NCBI GenBank assembly: GCA_026397575.1
Contig: JAPLUP010000552.1
Coordinates: 1 to 5,843, forward strand
Source: Candidatus Zixiibacteriota bacterium
Lineage (GTDB): Bacteria; Zixibacteria; MSB-5A5; CAIYYT01
Direction of reading: 5' to 3'
Length of the DNA: 5,843 nt
Part shown: piece by piece, positions 1-5,757 of the stretch
Numbering within the stretch: the stretch's first letter is position 1
How the letters are laid out: each line of letters opens with the position of its first letter
Program-made: the position numbers and the translations under genes
Notes under the pieces: generated by a model
What the model was told of the DNA's origin: nothing
Databases searched by the model: none
What the model saw: the letters and a program-made list of their open reading frames with translations, nothing else

Positions 1-969
1 GTTGATGTCAACGTTCATCCGGCCAAATCCGAAGTGCGCTTTGCCGACGAACGAATCATTTTTCACACCCTATATCATCTGGTCAGAGAGTCCTTGCTTG
101 GCGGTAGTGCTCTGCCGGGAGCTTTCTGTCTCGGTCAGTCACGCGGTTCGAGCAGTCCAACCCGGTTGGATCATCAGGCCGCTACCCGACAGTCGGTACG
201 CGACTTTTTCGGTCAATCGACTTCGACGGCGATTCAATCTGAGGAGTCGTTGGCAACGATCTTCGGCAAACCTGTGGTGGATGCCGCAGATCACACACAT
301 TCACACTTCGAAGAGGCAGTGGCACATGGAGTCTCTGCCCCCGTAGAGGAAACGGGCTCGCTCTCAGCAGCTTATGTTACCCGCAAGGCGCTGGGAATCA
401 GCGGAGAAGTCAGATTTCAGCAGTTGGCTTTGATGTATGTCGTTGCGCTCACGGCGGACAGCGTCTTTATAATTGACCAGCACGCGGCCCACGAGCGAAT
501 CCTTTACGAGACGGCGATGAAATCGTTTCCGGCGCGCACGATTACCGGCCAGCAGTTACTATTTCCGGTGCCGATTCACCTTGAACCAAATGATTTCTAT
601 ACCTTTAGTCAGGAGCAAGGGACGTTTGCGGCTCTTGGATTTTCGCTGGAGAGTTTCGGCCCTCGACAACTCCAGTTGACTGCGACTCCGGCGATCTTGG
701 CTGGAAAAAATCCGGAGATACTATTCAGGGAACTGCTGGATGATTTCGGCGAAATTACGGGTGACAGCCAGAAACGCTTCCAGAAAAAGGCCGCCTCGTT
801 TGCCTGCCGAGGGGCGCTGATGGCCGGCGACCGGATGGATGAACCCGGCATGAGGGCGCTCTTTTGGGGTTTGCTGGCGGCAGAGAATCCTTACGTCTGC
901 CCCCACGGCAGACCGACTATGATTCGGCTTTCAAAGGATGAACTTGATGTCCGTTTCGGCAGGATTTGA
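1..969 (+). CDS. mutL: DNA mismatch repair protein MutL, C-terminal part (5' end outside window)
   Basis: MutL couples mismatch recognition by MutS to strand incision and excision. The fragment has 322 codons, read from base 1, and opens inside the N-terminal ATPase/transducer region at VDVNVHPAKSEVRF; the Lys of NVHPAK (fragment residue 9) corresponds to the conserved ATP-contacting lysine. Residues about 60-120 form a low-conservation linker. The C-terminal dimerisation/endonuclease domain starts near residue 135. It carries the metal-binding motif DQHAAHERILYE (159-170, fitting DQHAx2Ex4E), ACRGA (268-272), CPHGRPT (300-306) and the terminal FGRI (319-322). All the motifs of a nicking MutL are therefore present, unlike the E. 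coli type, which depends on MutH. The stop codon lies inside the start of miaA, so the two genes are probably co-transcribed. There is no frameshift or internal stop. An internal ATG at 34 is not a real start, because conserved MutL sequence continues upstream of it. Confidence 0.97.
   Translation, partial: VDVNVHPAKSEVRFADERIIFHTLYHLVRESLLGGSALPGAFCLGQSRGSSSPTRLDHQAATRQSVRDFFGQSTSTAIQSEESLATIFGKPVVDAADHTHSHFEEAVAHGVSAPVEETGSLSAAYVTRKALGISGEVRFQQLALMYVVALTADSVFIIDQHAAHERILYETAMKSFPARTITGQQLLFPVPIHLEPNDFYTFSQEQGTFAALGFSLESFGPRQLQLTATPAILAGKNPEILFRELLDDFGEITGDSQKRFQKKAASFACRGALMAGDRMDEPGMRALFWGLLAAENPYVCPHGRPTMIRLSKDELDVRFGRI
933..938 (+). promoter_or_regulatory. Ribosome binding site deciding the miaA start
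   Basis: AAAGGA sits 8 nt before ATG 947 and overlaps the alternative ATG at 938. The spacing supports 947 as the start codon. The site lies inside the mutL reading frame, which fits coupled translation of the two genes. Confidence 0.6.
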
Positions 970-1894
970 TAGACTGATCATCCCGGCACTGGTCGGTGCG
1001 ACTGCCGTGGGCAAGACGGCAGCGGCATTGGAACTGGCAGAGCAATTTAACCTTGAAATCGTCTCTTGCGATTCGCGCCAAATATATAAGTATCTTGATA
1101 TTGGCACGGCGAAACCGACCCCAGGGGAACTTGGCGGTCAGCCATATCATCTCATAGATTTCGTTGAACCCGATCGTTCGTACTCGGCCGTTCGCTACCG
1201 AGACGCTGCAAGAGAGACGATCGCCGATATTGTTGGAAGAGGCAGAATGCCGATTATTGTGGGGGGTGCCGGGCTGTATCTTAAAGCATTAATTTCAGGT
1301 TTTTTTACAACTCCAGAGGCTGATGCGTCTTATAGAGAGGAGCTATCAAGGCTGGACCCAGCGGAGTTGCATGCCAGACTGGAGGGGATTGATCCAGAGA
1401 CGGCTGCGGAAGTGCCTGTAGGTAATAGGGTTAGGATGATCAGAGCGCTCGAGATTTTCCACATGACTGGTAGACCGAAATCCGAACTGAAGCGAACCGG
1501 GGTTTACCCGAGCAATAATTTCGAATTTCTGGTTTTCGGGCTAACCCTTGAACGCAAAAAACTTTATCAATTAATAAATCTGCGGGTCGATAAAATGTTT
1601 AGGGATGGACTGATGAGCGAAATTGAAACATTGATTGATATGGGTTATCGAAATTCACCGGTCTTGGCAAGCACCGTCGGTTATAATGAGGCGTTAGATC
1701 ACCTCGGCGGCCGATCCACGCTTGAGCAATGTCTCCAATTGATCAAGCAGAAGACGCGTAACTATGCCAAGCGGCAGATTACCTGGTTCAAGAGGACGGA
1801 AAATCAGGTTTCTGTCGATATGGATGAGTCCGGTTGGAAGGATTTTCTTTTTGCCGAGATCGGCAAATTAAAACTTGACAGCAAATTGCTGTAA
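947..1894 (+). CDS. miaA: tRNA dimethylallyltransferase MiaA
   Basis: MiaA transfers a dimethylallyl group from DMAPP to N6 of A37 in tRNAs that read codons starting with U, a cytosolic step toward ms2i6A. From the chosen start the protein has 315 residues, normal for the family. Visible motifs are the P-loop GATAVGKT (17-24), CDSRQIYKYLDIGTAKP (41-57) with the catalytic-type Asp42, HLIDF, VGGAGLYLKAL, the RVRMIRALEI helix, and the C-terminal TRNYAKRQITWFKR block that contacts tRNA. I chose ATG 947 because AAAGGA at 933-938 lies 8 nt upstream. An in-frame ATG at 938 would overlap that site and add only three residues (MNL). The gene overlaps the end of mutL by 23 bp, implying translational coupling. 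The mutL-miaA order is common in bacteria; the hfq gene that follows in Enterobacteria is absent here. Nothing in the reading frame looks damaged. Confidence 0.97.
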   Translation: MSVSAGFDRLIIPALVGATAVGKTAAALELAEQFNLEIVSCDSRQIYKYLDIGTAKPTPGELGGQPYHLIDFVEPDRSYSAVRYRDAARETIADIVGRGRMPIIVGGAGLYLKALISGFFTTPEADASYREELSRLDPAELHARLEGIDPETAAEVPVGNRVRMIRALEIFHMTGRPKSELKRTGVYPSNNFEFLVFGLTLERKKLYQLINLRVDKMFRDGLMSEIETLIDMGYRNSPVLASTVGYNEALDHLGGRSTLEQCLQLIKQKTRNYAKRQITWFKRTENQVSVDMDESGWKDFLFAEIGKLKLDSKLL

Positions 1895-1902
1895 GTCATA
1901 TC
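1875..1902 (+). promoter_or_regulatory. Possible promoter with an overlapping palindrome, upstream of the mltD-like gene
   Basis: A perfect consensus -35 hexamer, TTGACA (1875-1880), lies at the very end of miaA. It is followed after 16 bp by CATATC (1897-1902), a poor -10 that matches consensus at only three positions. The -35 overlaps an exact 15-bp palindrome, ACAGCAA-A-TTGCTGT (1878-1892), which has the shape of an operator. If it is active, transcription would start near 1910 and serve the transglycosylase and sppA. The weak -10 and the location in coding sequence keep this tentative. Confidence 0.3.
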
Positions 1903-1931
1903 TTCCAACGGCTTACATGTTTTGGAGTCTG

Positions 1932-1936
1932 GGAGG
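1932..1936 (+). promoter_or_regulatory. Ribosome binding site deciding the mltD-like start
   Basis: GGAGG within GGGAGGAAAC lies 6 nt before ATG 1943. It falls inside the extended reading frame that would begin at TTG 1922, and so argues against that upstream start. Confidence 0.75.
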
Positions 1937-1942
1937 AAACTG

Positions 1943-4012
1943 ATGGTAACAAGATTTTGGCTGATTCTGACGATGGTGATCGTGTTGCTGGCGGGATGTT
2001 CTTCAGTTGTCAGAGACAGATCCACTATGGGGGACTTACCAGCCAAGTGGGCGGCAACTGCTGAAGACGAGACTGCTTATAGCGGTGTCGACTCCTTGGA
2101 GGGCGCGGCGGACGAAAAAGATCAGCAGGCTCAGCAGGTCATGGAAGAGATTCGCCTGGCAGAGGAATACTATGCTTACGGCGTGCAGGCTAATGGCACC
2201 GAACGCTGGCAAGAGGCTCAATACAACTTTGAGAAAGCACTGTCGTTGCTGTCGGAACTCAATGTCGACAGGGAGGATGAGAGTGCGGTCGGCTATAGTT
2301 ACGGCAAACTGATTGACGATATTCGCGCCGAATACAAGCTTACGTTGCTCTATCTCGCCACAATTCCCGGCGAAGCATCCAGTCAGGCTTTCGTCGACCG
2401 TTTTGGTGAAATCGACGACTTCGGCAAGCTGAAGGACGAGAAGGTCATTACTACGGTAGACACTCATCAGGAATATGATATTCCAGTGGTTGTCAACGAC
2501 CAGGTTGAAAACTGCATCGTCTATTTCCAGACGATTGCCCGTGATTTCTTTCAGGCGGCTCTGACTCGCAGTGGTCGGTACACTTCATTGATGATGAAAA
2601 TCCTTGATGAGGAACGTGTTCCGCGCGATCTGGTCTATTTGCCGATGATCGAATCGGGGTTCAAGACCAATGCCTATTCCTGGGCAAGCGCCGTCGGGCC
2701 GTGGCAGTTTATCAGCTCTACCGGTCGACGCTTTGGCATGGAACGCGATTGGTGGTTCGACGAGCGACGCGATTACGAGAAATCAACGCGCGGCGCGGCG
2801 CGGTATCTCAAGTATCTCTATGAACGATACGGGGATTGGTACTTGGCGCTGGCAGCCTATAACGCCGGCGAGGGTAAAGTTGACCAAGTTATCAAACGCG
2901 ACGGAACAACGGACTACTGGCACATGTCGCACTTAAAGCGCGAAACCAGGGACTATGTACCGCTATTTCTTTCATCGATGATCATAGCGAAGAATCCTGA
3001 GAAATATGGTTTTGTTCCGTTCTACGACGATCCGTTGCAGTACGATGTTGTCACTGTCGATAAGCCGCTTGATCTCTATGAGGTCGCCAGCGCGCTTGGC
3101 ACAACCTATGACTATCTAAAGATGCTCAATCCCGAACTACTGCGGAAGGTGACTCATCCGCATAAAGAGAGCTATGCCTTGCGTATTCCCCCCGACCAGA
3201 AGGAGAAATTCTGGGCCTCTTACGACCGGCTTGCTTCGGCACGTTCCGCAACGCTGGTTCACCATACTATCGGCAAAGGTGAGACGATGTCGCTAATCGC
3301 CAAGCAATACAGCATCAGCACTCAGGCGCTGGCAGACGCCAATAACTTGAGCAAAAAGCAGCGACTGACGGAAGGCCGGACTCTGATGATTCCGGTGCCA
3401 CAATCGGCACGGGAGGATCGCCCAACCAAACAGCCTAAACGCAAAGGTTACGATGCTCCCAGCGCTACCGGAAAAGGGTCGGATCTTTATGTGGTTCGTA
3501 AGGGCGACAGCATGGCGGACATAGCTTCCGCCCATGGCACTACTGTCAACCAACTTGTGATGGTCAATGGACTGGACAAATCGTCGCGGATCTATCCTGG
3601 GCAGGTGCTCAACGTCGGCGTCAAGCGGTTCTCCCAAAGCCGCCAGAGTGCCAGCGCACCGCGCGCATCCAAATCACAGCACATTATGACCTACAAGGTT
3701 CGCGAGGGGGACTCGATGGATAAGTTGGCCAAGCAGTATGGCACGACTTCCGCGAATCTGGCGCTACTAAACGGCTTCGAGAACAATCGCCGCCTTCGAG
3801 TGGGACAATTGATCAATGTTCCGGCGCGCAGCAGCGTGGGCAGCAAAGCTAAGACAGCAGCCAGTATCCTTACGTATGTAGTAAAGGTTGGCGATACCCT
3901 GTGGGATATCGCGAGCGCATTTAGGTGCAGTGTCGAAGAGATTGTTAAACTTAATAACCTGACCTCACTCAAACTCAACGTTGGAGACCGGTTAAAGATC
4001 GCCAAGAGTTAA
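1943..4012 (+). CDS. mltD: MltD-like membrane-bound lytic murein transglycosylase, lipoprotein with LysM repeats
   Basis: This is a lytic transglycosylase (GH23, MltD-like) predicted to cleave the MurNAc-GlcNAc bond of peptidoglycan with formation of 1,6-anhydro-MurNAc. It has 689 residues; E. coli MltD has about 450. ATG 1943 is chosen because GGAGG (1932-1936) lies 6 nt upstream and a lipoprotein signal follows directly: a hydrophobic stretch and lipobox LLAGC with Cys19, followed by Ser-Ser. An upstream in-frame TTG at 1922 lacks this support. Residues 73-105 (AEEYYAYG...) resemble a TPR-type helical pair. The catalytic domain contains ESGFKTNAYSWASAVGPWQF from Glu237, the expected acid/base, and AAYNAGEGKV around Asn307. 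Residues 367-415 look like a degenerate LysM. Four clearer LysM repeats follow at about 440-485, 515-560, 582-627 and 643-686, separated by basic, Ser/Lys-rich linkers; these bind glycan chains. The protein is probably attached to the periplasmic face of the outer membrane. sppA follows after 9 bp. Confidence 0.93.
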   Translation: MVTRFWLILTMVIVLLAGCSSVVRDRSTMGDLPAKWAATAEDETAYSGVDSLEGAADEKDQQAQQVMEEIRLAEEYYAYGVQANGTERWQEAQYNFEKALSLLSELNVDREDESAVGYSYGKLIDDIRAEYKLTLLYLATIPGEASSQAFVDRFGEIDDFGKLKDEKVITTVDTHQEYDIPVVVNDQVENCIVYFQTIARDFFQAALTRSGRYTSLMMKILDEERVPRDLVYLPMIESGFKTNAYSWASAVGPWQFISSTGRRFGMERDWWFDERRDYEKSTRGAARYLKYLYERYGDWYLALAAYNAGEGKVDQVIKRDGTTDYWHMSHLKRETRDYVPLFLSSMIIAKNPEKYGFVPFYDDPLQYDVVTVDKPLDLYEVASALGTTYDYLKMLNPELLRKVTHPHKESYALRIPPDQKEKFWASYDRLASARSATLVHHTIGKGETMSLIAKQYSISTQALADANNLSKKQRLTEGRTLMIPVPQSAREDRPTKQPKRKGYDAPSATGKGSDLYVVRKGDSMADIASAHGTTVNQLVMVNGLDKSSRIYPGQVLNVGVKRFSQSRQSASAPRASKSQHIMTYKVREGDSMDKLAKQYGTTSANLALLNGFENNRRLRVGQLINVPARSSVGSKAKTAASILTYVVKVGDTLWDIASAFRCSVEEIVKLNNLTSLKLNVGDRLKIAKS

Positions 4013-4021
4013 GGGATTAAC

Positions 4022-4930
4022 GTGGCACGGACACGGGATATTGTCATTGGCGTCATCATCGGGGGAAGCTTTCTGGTCTTCTTCCTGATAATGGCCATTA
4101 CGCTAATTTATGGCCGGTTTGGAGAAGCAGACGGTTTCTCCGGACTGGGCAGCAAAGTTGCGATCGTCAATTTGAACGGCGTGATTGCGTCTTCCACCGA
4201 GATCGTCAGACAGCTCGACCGCTGGGGCAGGGACGATAATGTTCGCGCAATCGTGTTGCATATCAATTCCCCCGGCGGTGGCGTGGCGCCATCGCAGGAA
4301 ATCTACGATAAGGTCATGAAAGTGCGCGCCAGTACCAGCAAACCGGTAGTGGTATCGATGTCCTCCGTGTGCGCGTCCGGAGGATACTATGTCGCATGCG
4401 CTGCCGACAAGATCGTGGCAGTGCCGGGAACGGTCACCGGCTCGATCGGTGTCATTTTCGAATGGCCGGTTGTCAACAAGCTTTTGGATAAGGTAGGCGT
4501 TCAATACGAAACGATAAAGTCGGGCAAAGTAAAAGATGTCGGCTCTCCATTTCGTGAGCCTAACGACGCCGATCGAGCTATGCTGCAATCGGTTGTGGAC
4601 GATACTTACGATCAGTTTGTGAGCGTCGTGTGTGAACGGCGCGGTATTCCGCGTGACTCGGCTGTAGCTATGGCTACTGGGGCAATCTTCACCGGCAGGC
4701 AGGCGCAAAAGCTGGGACTGGTCGATTCGCTTGGCACTTTCGATGATGCCGTCGATTTGGCGGGCGAGCTATCCGGGTTGGGCAAGAATCCCAACCGCAT
4801 CAAAGAGACTCCGCGTCGGACAGTGTCGATCTTCGATCTTCTGGGTAGCCTGACGAACATTGATTTGGGCAGACTTCTTGACAGCGGGCAGGATTTGGTG
4901 TCGCCAAAACTGCAATACATATTTAACTAA
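4022..4930 (+). CDS. sppA: Signal peptide peptidase SppA (S49 family), short single-domain type
   Basis: SppA degrades signal peptides left in the membrane after secretion, using a Ser/Lys dyad. The 302-residue protein starts at GTG 4022, with AAGGGA at 4011-4016 five nt upstream. Residues 7-30 form one hydrophobic segment after a short basic N-terminus, consistent with an inner-membrane anchor and a periplasmic protease domain. The domain begins near KVAIVNLNGVI. NSPGGGV (82-88) is the oxyanion/substrate loop. Ser119 in CASGGYYVA is the likely nucleophile and Lys171 in GKVKDVGSPF the general base. Their 52-residue spacing equals that of B. subtilis SppA (Ser147/Lys199 from memory). TGRQAQKLGLVD closes the S49 fold. 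The length matches the short type that oligomerises to form complete sites, not the ~600-residue tandem E. coli form. Only 9 bp separate it from the upstream transglycosylase stop, so co-transcription is likely. I see no terminator after it. Confidence 0.95.
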   Translation: MARTRDIVIGVIIGGSFLVFFLIMAITLIYGRFGEADGFSGLGSKVAIVNLNGVIASSTEIVRQLDRWGRDDNVRAIVLHINSPGGGVAPSQEIYDKVMKVRASTSKPVVVSMSSVCASGGYYVACAADKIVAVPGTVTGSIGVIFEWPVVNKLLDKVGVQYETIKSGKVKDVGSPFREPNDADRAMLQSVVDDTYDQFVSVVCERRGIPRDSAVAMATGAIFTGRQAQKLGLVDSLGTFDDAVDLAGELSGLGKNPNRIKETPRRTVSIFDLLGSLTNIDLGRLLDSGQDLVSPKLQYIFN

Positions 4931-4962
4931 GGGTGGACGTGGACTGGCCGACGCATGAAACA

Positions 4963-4992
4963 TTGGCACGGAACTGAATAGGAGCATACTAT
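4963..4992 (+). promoter_or_regulatory. Possible sigma70-type promoter for the HU-family gene
   Basis: TTGGCA (4963-4968, five of six matches to TTGACA) is followed after 18 bp by TACTAT (4987-4992, four of six matches to TATAAT) within the AT-rich run TACTATAAAT. Transcription would start near 5000 and give a leader of about 30 nt. It lies in the 98-bp gap after sppA, where an independent HU promoter would be expected. Overlapping TATAAA (4990-4995) is a better -10 but gives a 21-bp spacer. Confidence 0.4.
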
Positions 4993-5013
4993 AAATCGGT
5001 TGATGAAACTGAG

Positions 5014-5022
5014 GGAGGGTGA
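5014..5022 (+). promoter_or_regulatory. Strong G-rich ribosome binding site of the HU-family gene
   Basis: GGAGGGTGA ends 6 nt before ATG 5029. The GGG at 5017-5019 can pair with CCC at 5023-5025 across a TGA loop, a tiny hairpin that would cover part of the site. Whether this has any effect is unknown. Confidence 0.6.
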
Positions 5023-5028
5023 CCCCAA

Positions 5029-5316
5029 ATGACGAAGGCAGATTTAGTCGAGAAAGTCGCCGAAAGGACTGGATTGACCCGAACCGATGTGGCGGTAGTG
5101 GTCGATTCGTTTCTCGACACCATAAAGAAATCGATGGAGGAGATGCAAAACATCGAAATCCGCGGTTTCGGCACCTTTAAGATCAAGTTGAGAAAAGCTC
5201 GCAAGGCGCGCAACCCGCGGACGGGAGATGAAGTTCCGGTTCCGGATCGCAAGGTGCCGGTGTTCAAACCGTCGAACGAGTTCAAAGATCTGATCACTAA
5301 GCTACCGCTGCAGTAG
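5029..5316 (+). CDS. HU/IHF-family nucleoid DNA-binding protein
   Basis: This is a 95-residue histone-like protein that forms dimers and bends DNA in the nucleoid. The N-terminal helices (MTKADLVEKVAERTGLTRTD) form the dimer core. RGFGTFKIKLRKARKARNP (45-63) is the family signature. The arm RNPRTGDEVPVP (61-72) carries Pro63, the residue that wedges between base pairs in HU and IHF. VPVFKPSNEFKDLI forms the final strand and helix. Length and every signature position are normal. The motif set cannot separate an HU homodimer subunit from an IHF-like subunit, so no symbol is given. The gene is set apart from sppA by 98 bp with its own promoter-like element and a strong ribosome binding site, so it is probably expressed separately and strongly. 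No classical terminator follows; a long hairpin lies 44 bp downstream. Confidence 0.96.
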   Translation: MTKADLVEKVAERTGLTRTDVAVVVDSFLDTIKKSMEEMQNIEIRGFGTFKIKLRKARKARNPRTGDEVPVPDRKVPVFKPSNEFKDLITKLPLQ

Positions 5317-5359
5317 AAGTGATCCGATCGAGCTTAAGCGTTGGCGCACGCAGGGTCTT

Positions 5360-5410
5360 CCAGATGCGTCTGTCCGAGCGCCGAAAGGTATCTTCGGACA
5401 GAGAATCTGG
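5360..5410 (+). other. Long imperfect hairpin downstream of the HU-family gene
   Basis: TCTGTCCGA (5369-5377) pairs perfectly with TCGGACAGA (5394-5402) around a 16-nt loop. After a small internal loop the stem continues with CCAGAT (5360-5365) paired to ATCTGG (5405-5410), giving 15 base pairs. No U-run follows, so it is not a classical intrinsic terminator. It could stabilise the HU-family transcript's 3' end, act in Rho-dependent termination, or be part of a small RNA. Confidence 0.55.
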
Positions 5411-5418
5411 CTGCTGCC

Positions 5419-5442
5419 CAGTGCCATAGAGTCAAGGTGCTG
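5419..5442 (+). other. Second, weaker hairpin in the same interval
   Basis: CAGTGCC (5419-5425) can pair with GGTGCTG (5436-5442) with two G-U pairs and a 10-nt loop. It starts 8 nt after the long hairpin, so the two could stack. Alone it is within what chance could give. Confidence 0.25.
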
Positions 5443-5475
5443 TCAGGCCGAGGGTTAACTGATCAATCTTTTTCC

Positions 5476-5503
5476 TTGCGCGGATTCTGATAAACGCTAT
5501 ATT
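5476..5503 (+). promoter_or_regulatory. Possible promoter for the small basic protein gene
   Basis: TATATT (5498-5503) matches TATAAT at five of six positions. It is preceded by TTGCGC (5476-5481), which matches only the TTG of the -35 consensus, with a 16-bp spacer. Transcription would start near 5510 and leave a leader of about 30 nt before the small gene. Confidence 0.4.
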
Positions 5504-5531
5504 GGGCGACTGAAACTAAGTGAACCCTTAC

Positions 5532-5537
5532 GGAGGT
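5532..5537 (+). promoter_or_regulatory. Strong Shine-Dalgarno of the small basic protein gene
   Basis: GGAGGT lies 3 nt before ATG 5541. The match to the anti-Shine-Dalgarno is strong and the spacing is shorter than usual. It is the main non-homology evidence that this 31-codon frame is translated. Confidence 0.75.
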
Positions 5538-5540
5538 TGA

Positions 5541-5633
5541 ATGCCCAGCGGCAAAAAACGTAAGCGTCAAAAGATCAAGACGCACAAGCGGAAAAAGAGA
5601 AGAAGACGCGATCGCCATAAAAAGAAAATCTGA
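5541..5633 (+). CDS. AURKAIP1/COX24-domain small basic protein (probable ribosome-associated protein, mS38/bS22-like)
   Basis: This 30-residue protein begins MPSGKKRKRQKIKTHKRKKR and ends RHKKKI; two thirds of its residues are Lys, Arg or His. The pattern MPSGKKRKR-x-K-x3-HKRKKR-x5-RHKKK is what I recall for the small AURKAIP1/COX24-domain proteins of Bacteroidota and relatives. That family is related to mitochondrial ribosomal protein mS38 and resembles mycobacterial bS22, so a place on the 30S subunit near the decoding-region rRNA is plausible. This is by family analogy and is not shown by the sequence. Real expression is supported by GGAGGT just before the ATG, a promoter-like element about 40 bp upstream, and a strong terminator 6 bp after the stop, which together make it a compact single-gene unit. 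It falls below usual gene-caller length limits and is easily missed. Confidence 0.87.
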   Translation: MPSGKKRKRQKIKTHKRKKRRRRDRHKKKI

Positions 5634-5638
5634 TTGTT

Positions 5639-5672
5639 AACCGGCGGATGCTAACATCTGCCGGTTTTCTTT
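5639..5672 (+). terminator. Rho-independent terminator after the small basic protein gene
   Basis: AACCGGCGGATG (5639-5650) pairs with CATCTGCCGGTT (5655-5666), giving 12 base pairs with one G-U and a CTAA loop. The T-rich tract TTCTTT (5667-5672) follows. On the other strand no T-run follows, so it acts mainly in the + direction. Confidence 0.9.
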
Positions 5673-5703
5673 GCGCTCCTCATTAGCCCCCGAGATAGGC
5701 AAA

Positions 5704-5733
5704 TGCCCGAAATCGTCTCTTAGACTCCGGGCA
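5704..5733 (-). terminator. Interrupted hairpin, possible weak terminator of the minus-strand gene
   Basis: TGCCCG (5704-5709) pairs with CGGGCA (5728-5733), and inside it GTCT (5715-5718) pairs with AGAC (5722-5725) around a 3-nt loop; the two stems are separated by an asymmetric internal loop. Read on the minus strand it lies 24 bp after the stop at 5758 and is followed only by TTTGCC. The position suits a terminator but the U-run is poor. Confidence 0.35.
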
Positions 5734-5757
5734 CAGCAGTATTGATAATGGCAATGC

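Larger units (their letters stand above)
5317..5540. other. 224-bp intergenic interval with structured sequence, no convincing gene
   Basis: I found no recognisable coding sequence on either strand. The left half is rich in complementary segments (see the hairpins at 5360-5410 and 5419-5442). The right half holds GTTAAC and TGATCA palindromes, the T-run 5469-5473, a promoter-like element and the leader of the small gene at 5541. It could contain the 3' UTR of the HU-family gene, a small RNA, or both. Confidence 0.6.

Noticed and set aside
1891..1920. Hairpin GTAAGTC/GGCTTAC followed by TGTTTTGG between miaA and the transglycosylase gene, as a terminator
   Set aside because: The stem has only 7 pairs including a G-U, the loop is 12 nt, and the T-run is short and interrupted. 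It is too weak to call.
1922..4012. Longer form of the transglycosylase starting at TTG 1922
   Set aside because: The seven extra residues are unconserved-looking and would place the ribosome binding site inside the coding region. ATG 1943 has GGAGG at good spacing and begins a clean lipoprotein signal.
4103..4708. 201-codon open frame on the minus strand inside sppA, and similar antisense frames inside mutL and the transglycosylase gene
   Set aside because: They lie opposite well-supported genes, have no recognisable domains and no clear ribosome binding sites, and arise from codon bias of the real frames.
5430..5460. Resemblance of GTCAGGCCGAGGG to the conserved core of bacterial SRP (4.5S) RNA
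   Set aside because: The GGAAGG-AGCAG part of the SRP core is missing and the flanks do not form the expected closing stem.
5317..5540. 6S RNA or tmRNA in the intergenic interval
   Set aside because: I could not build a terminal closing stem with a central bubble as in 6S RNA, and there is no tRNA-like end as in tmRNA. Only a generic structured region can be supported.
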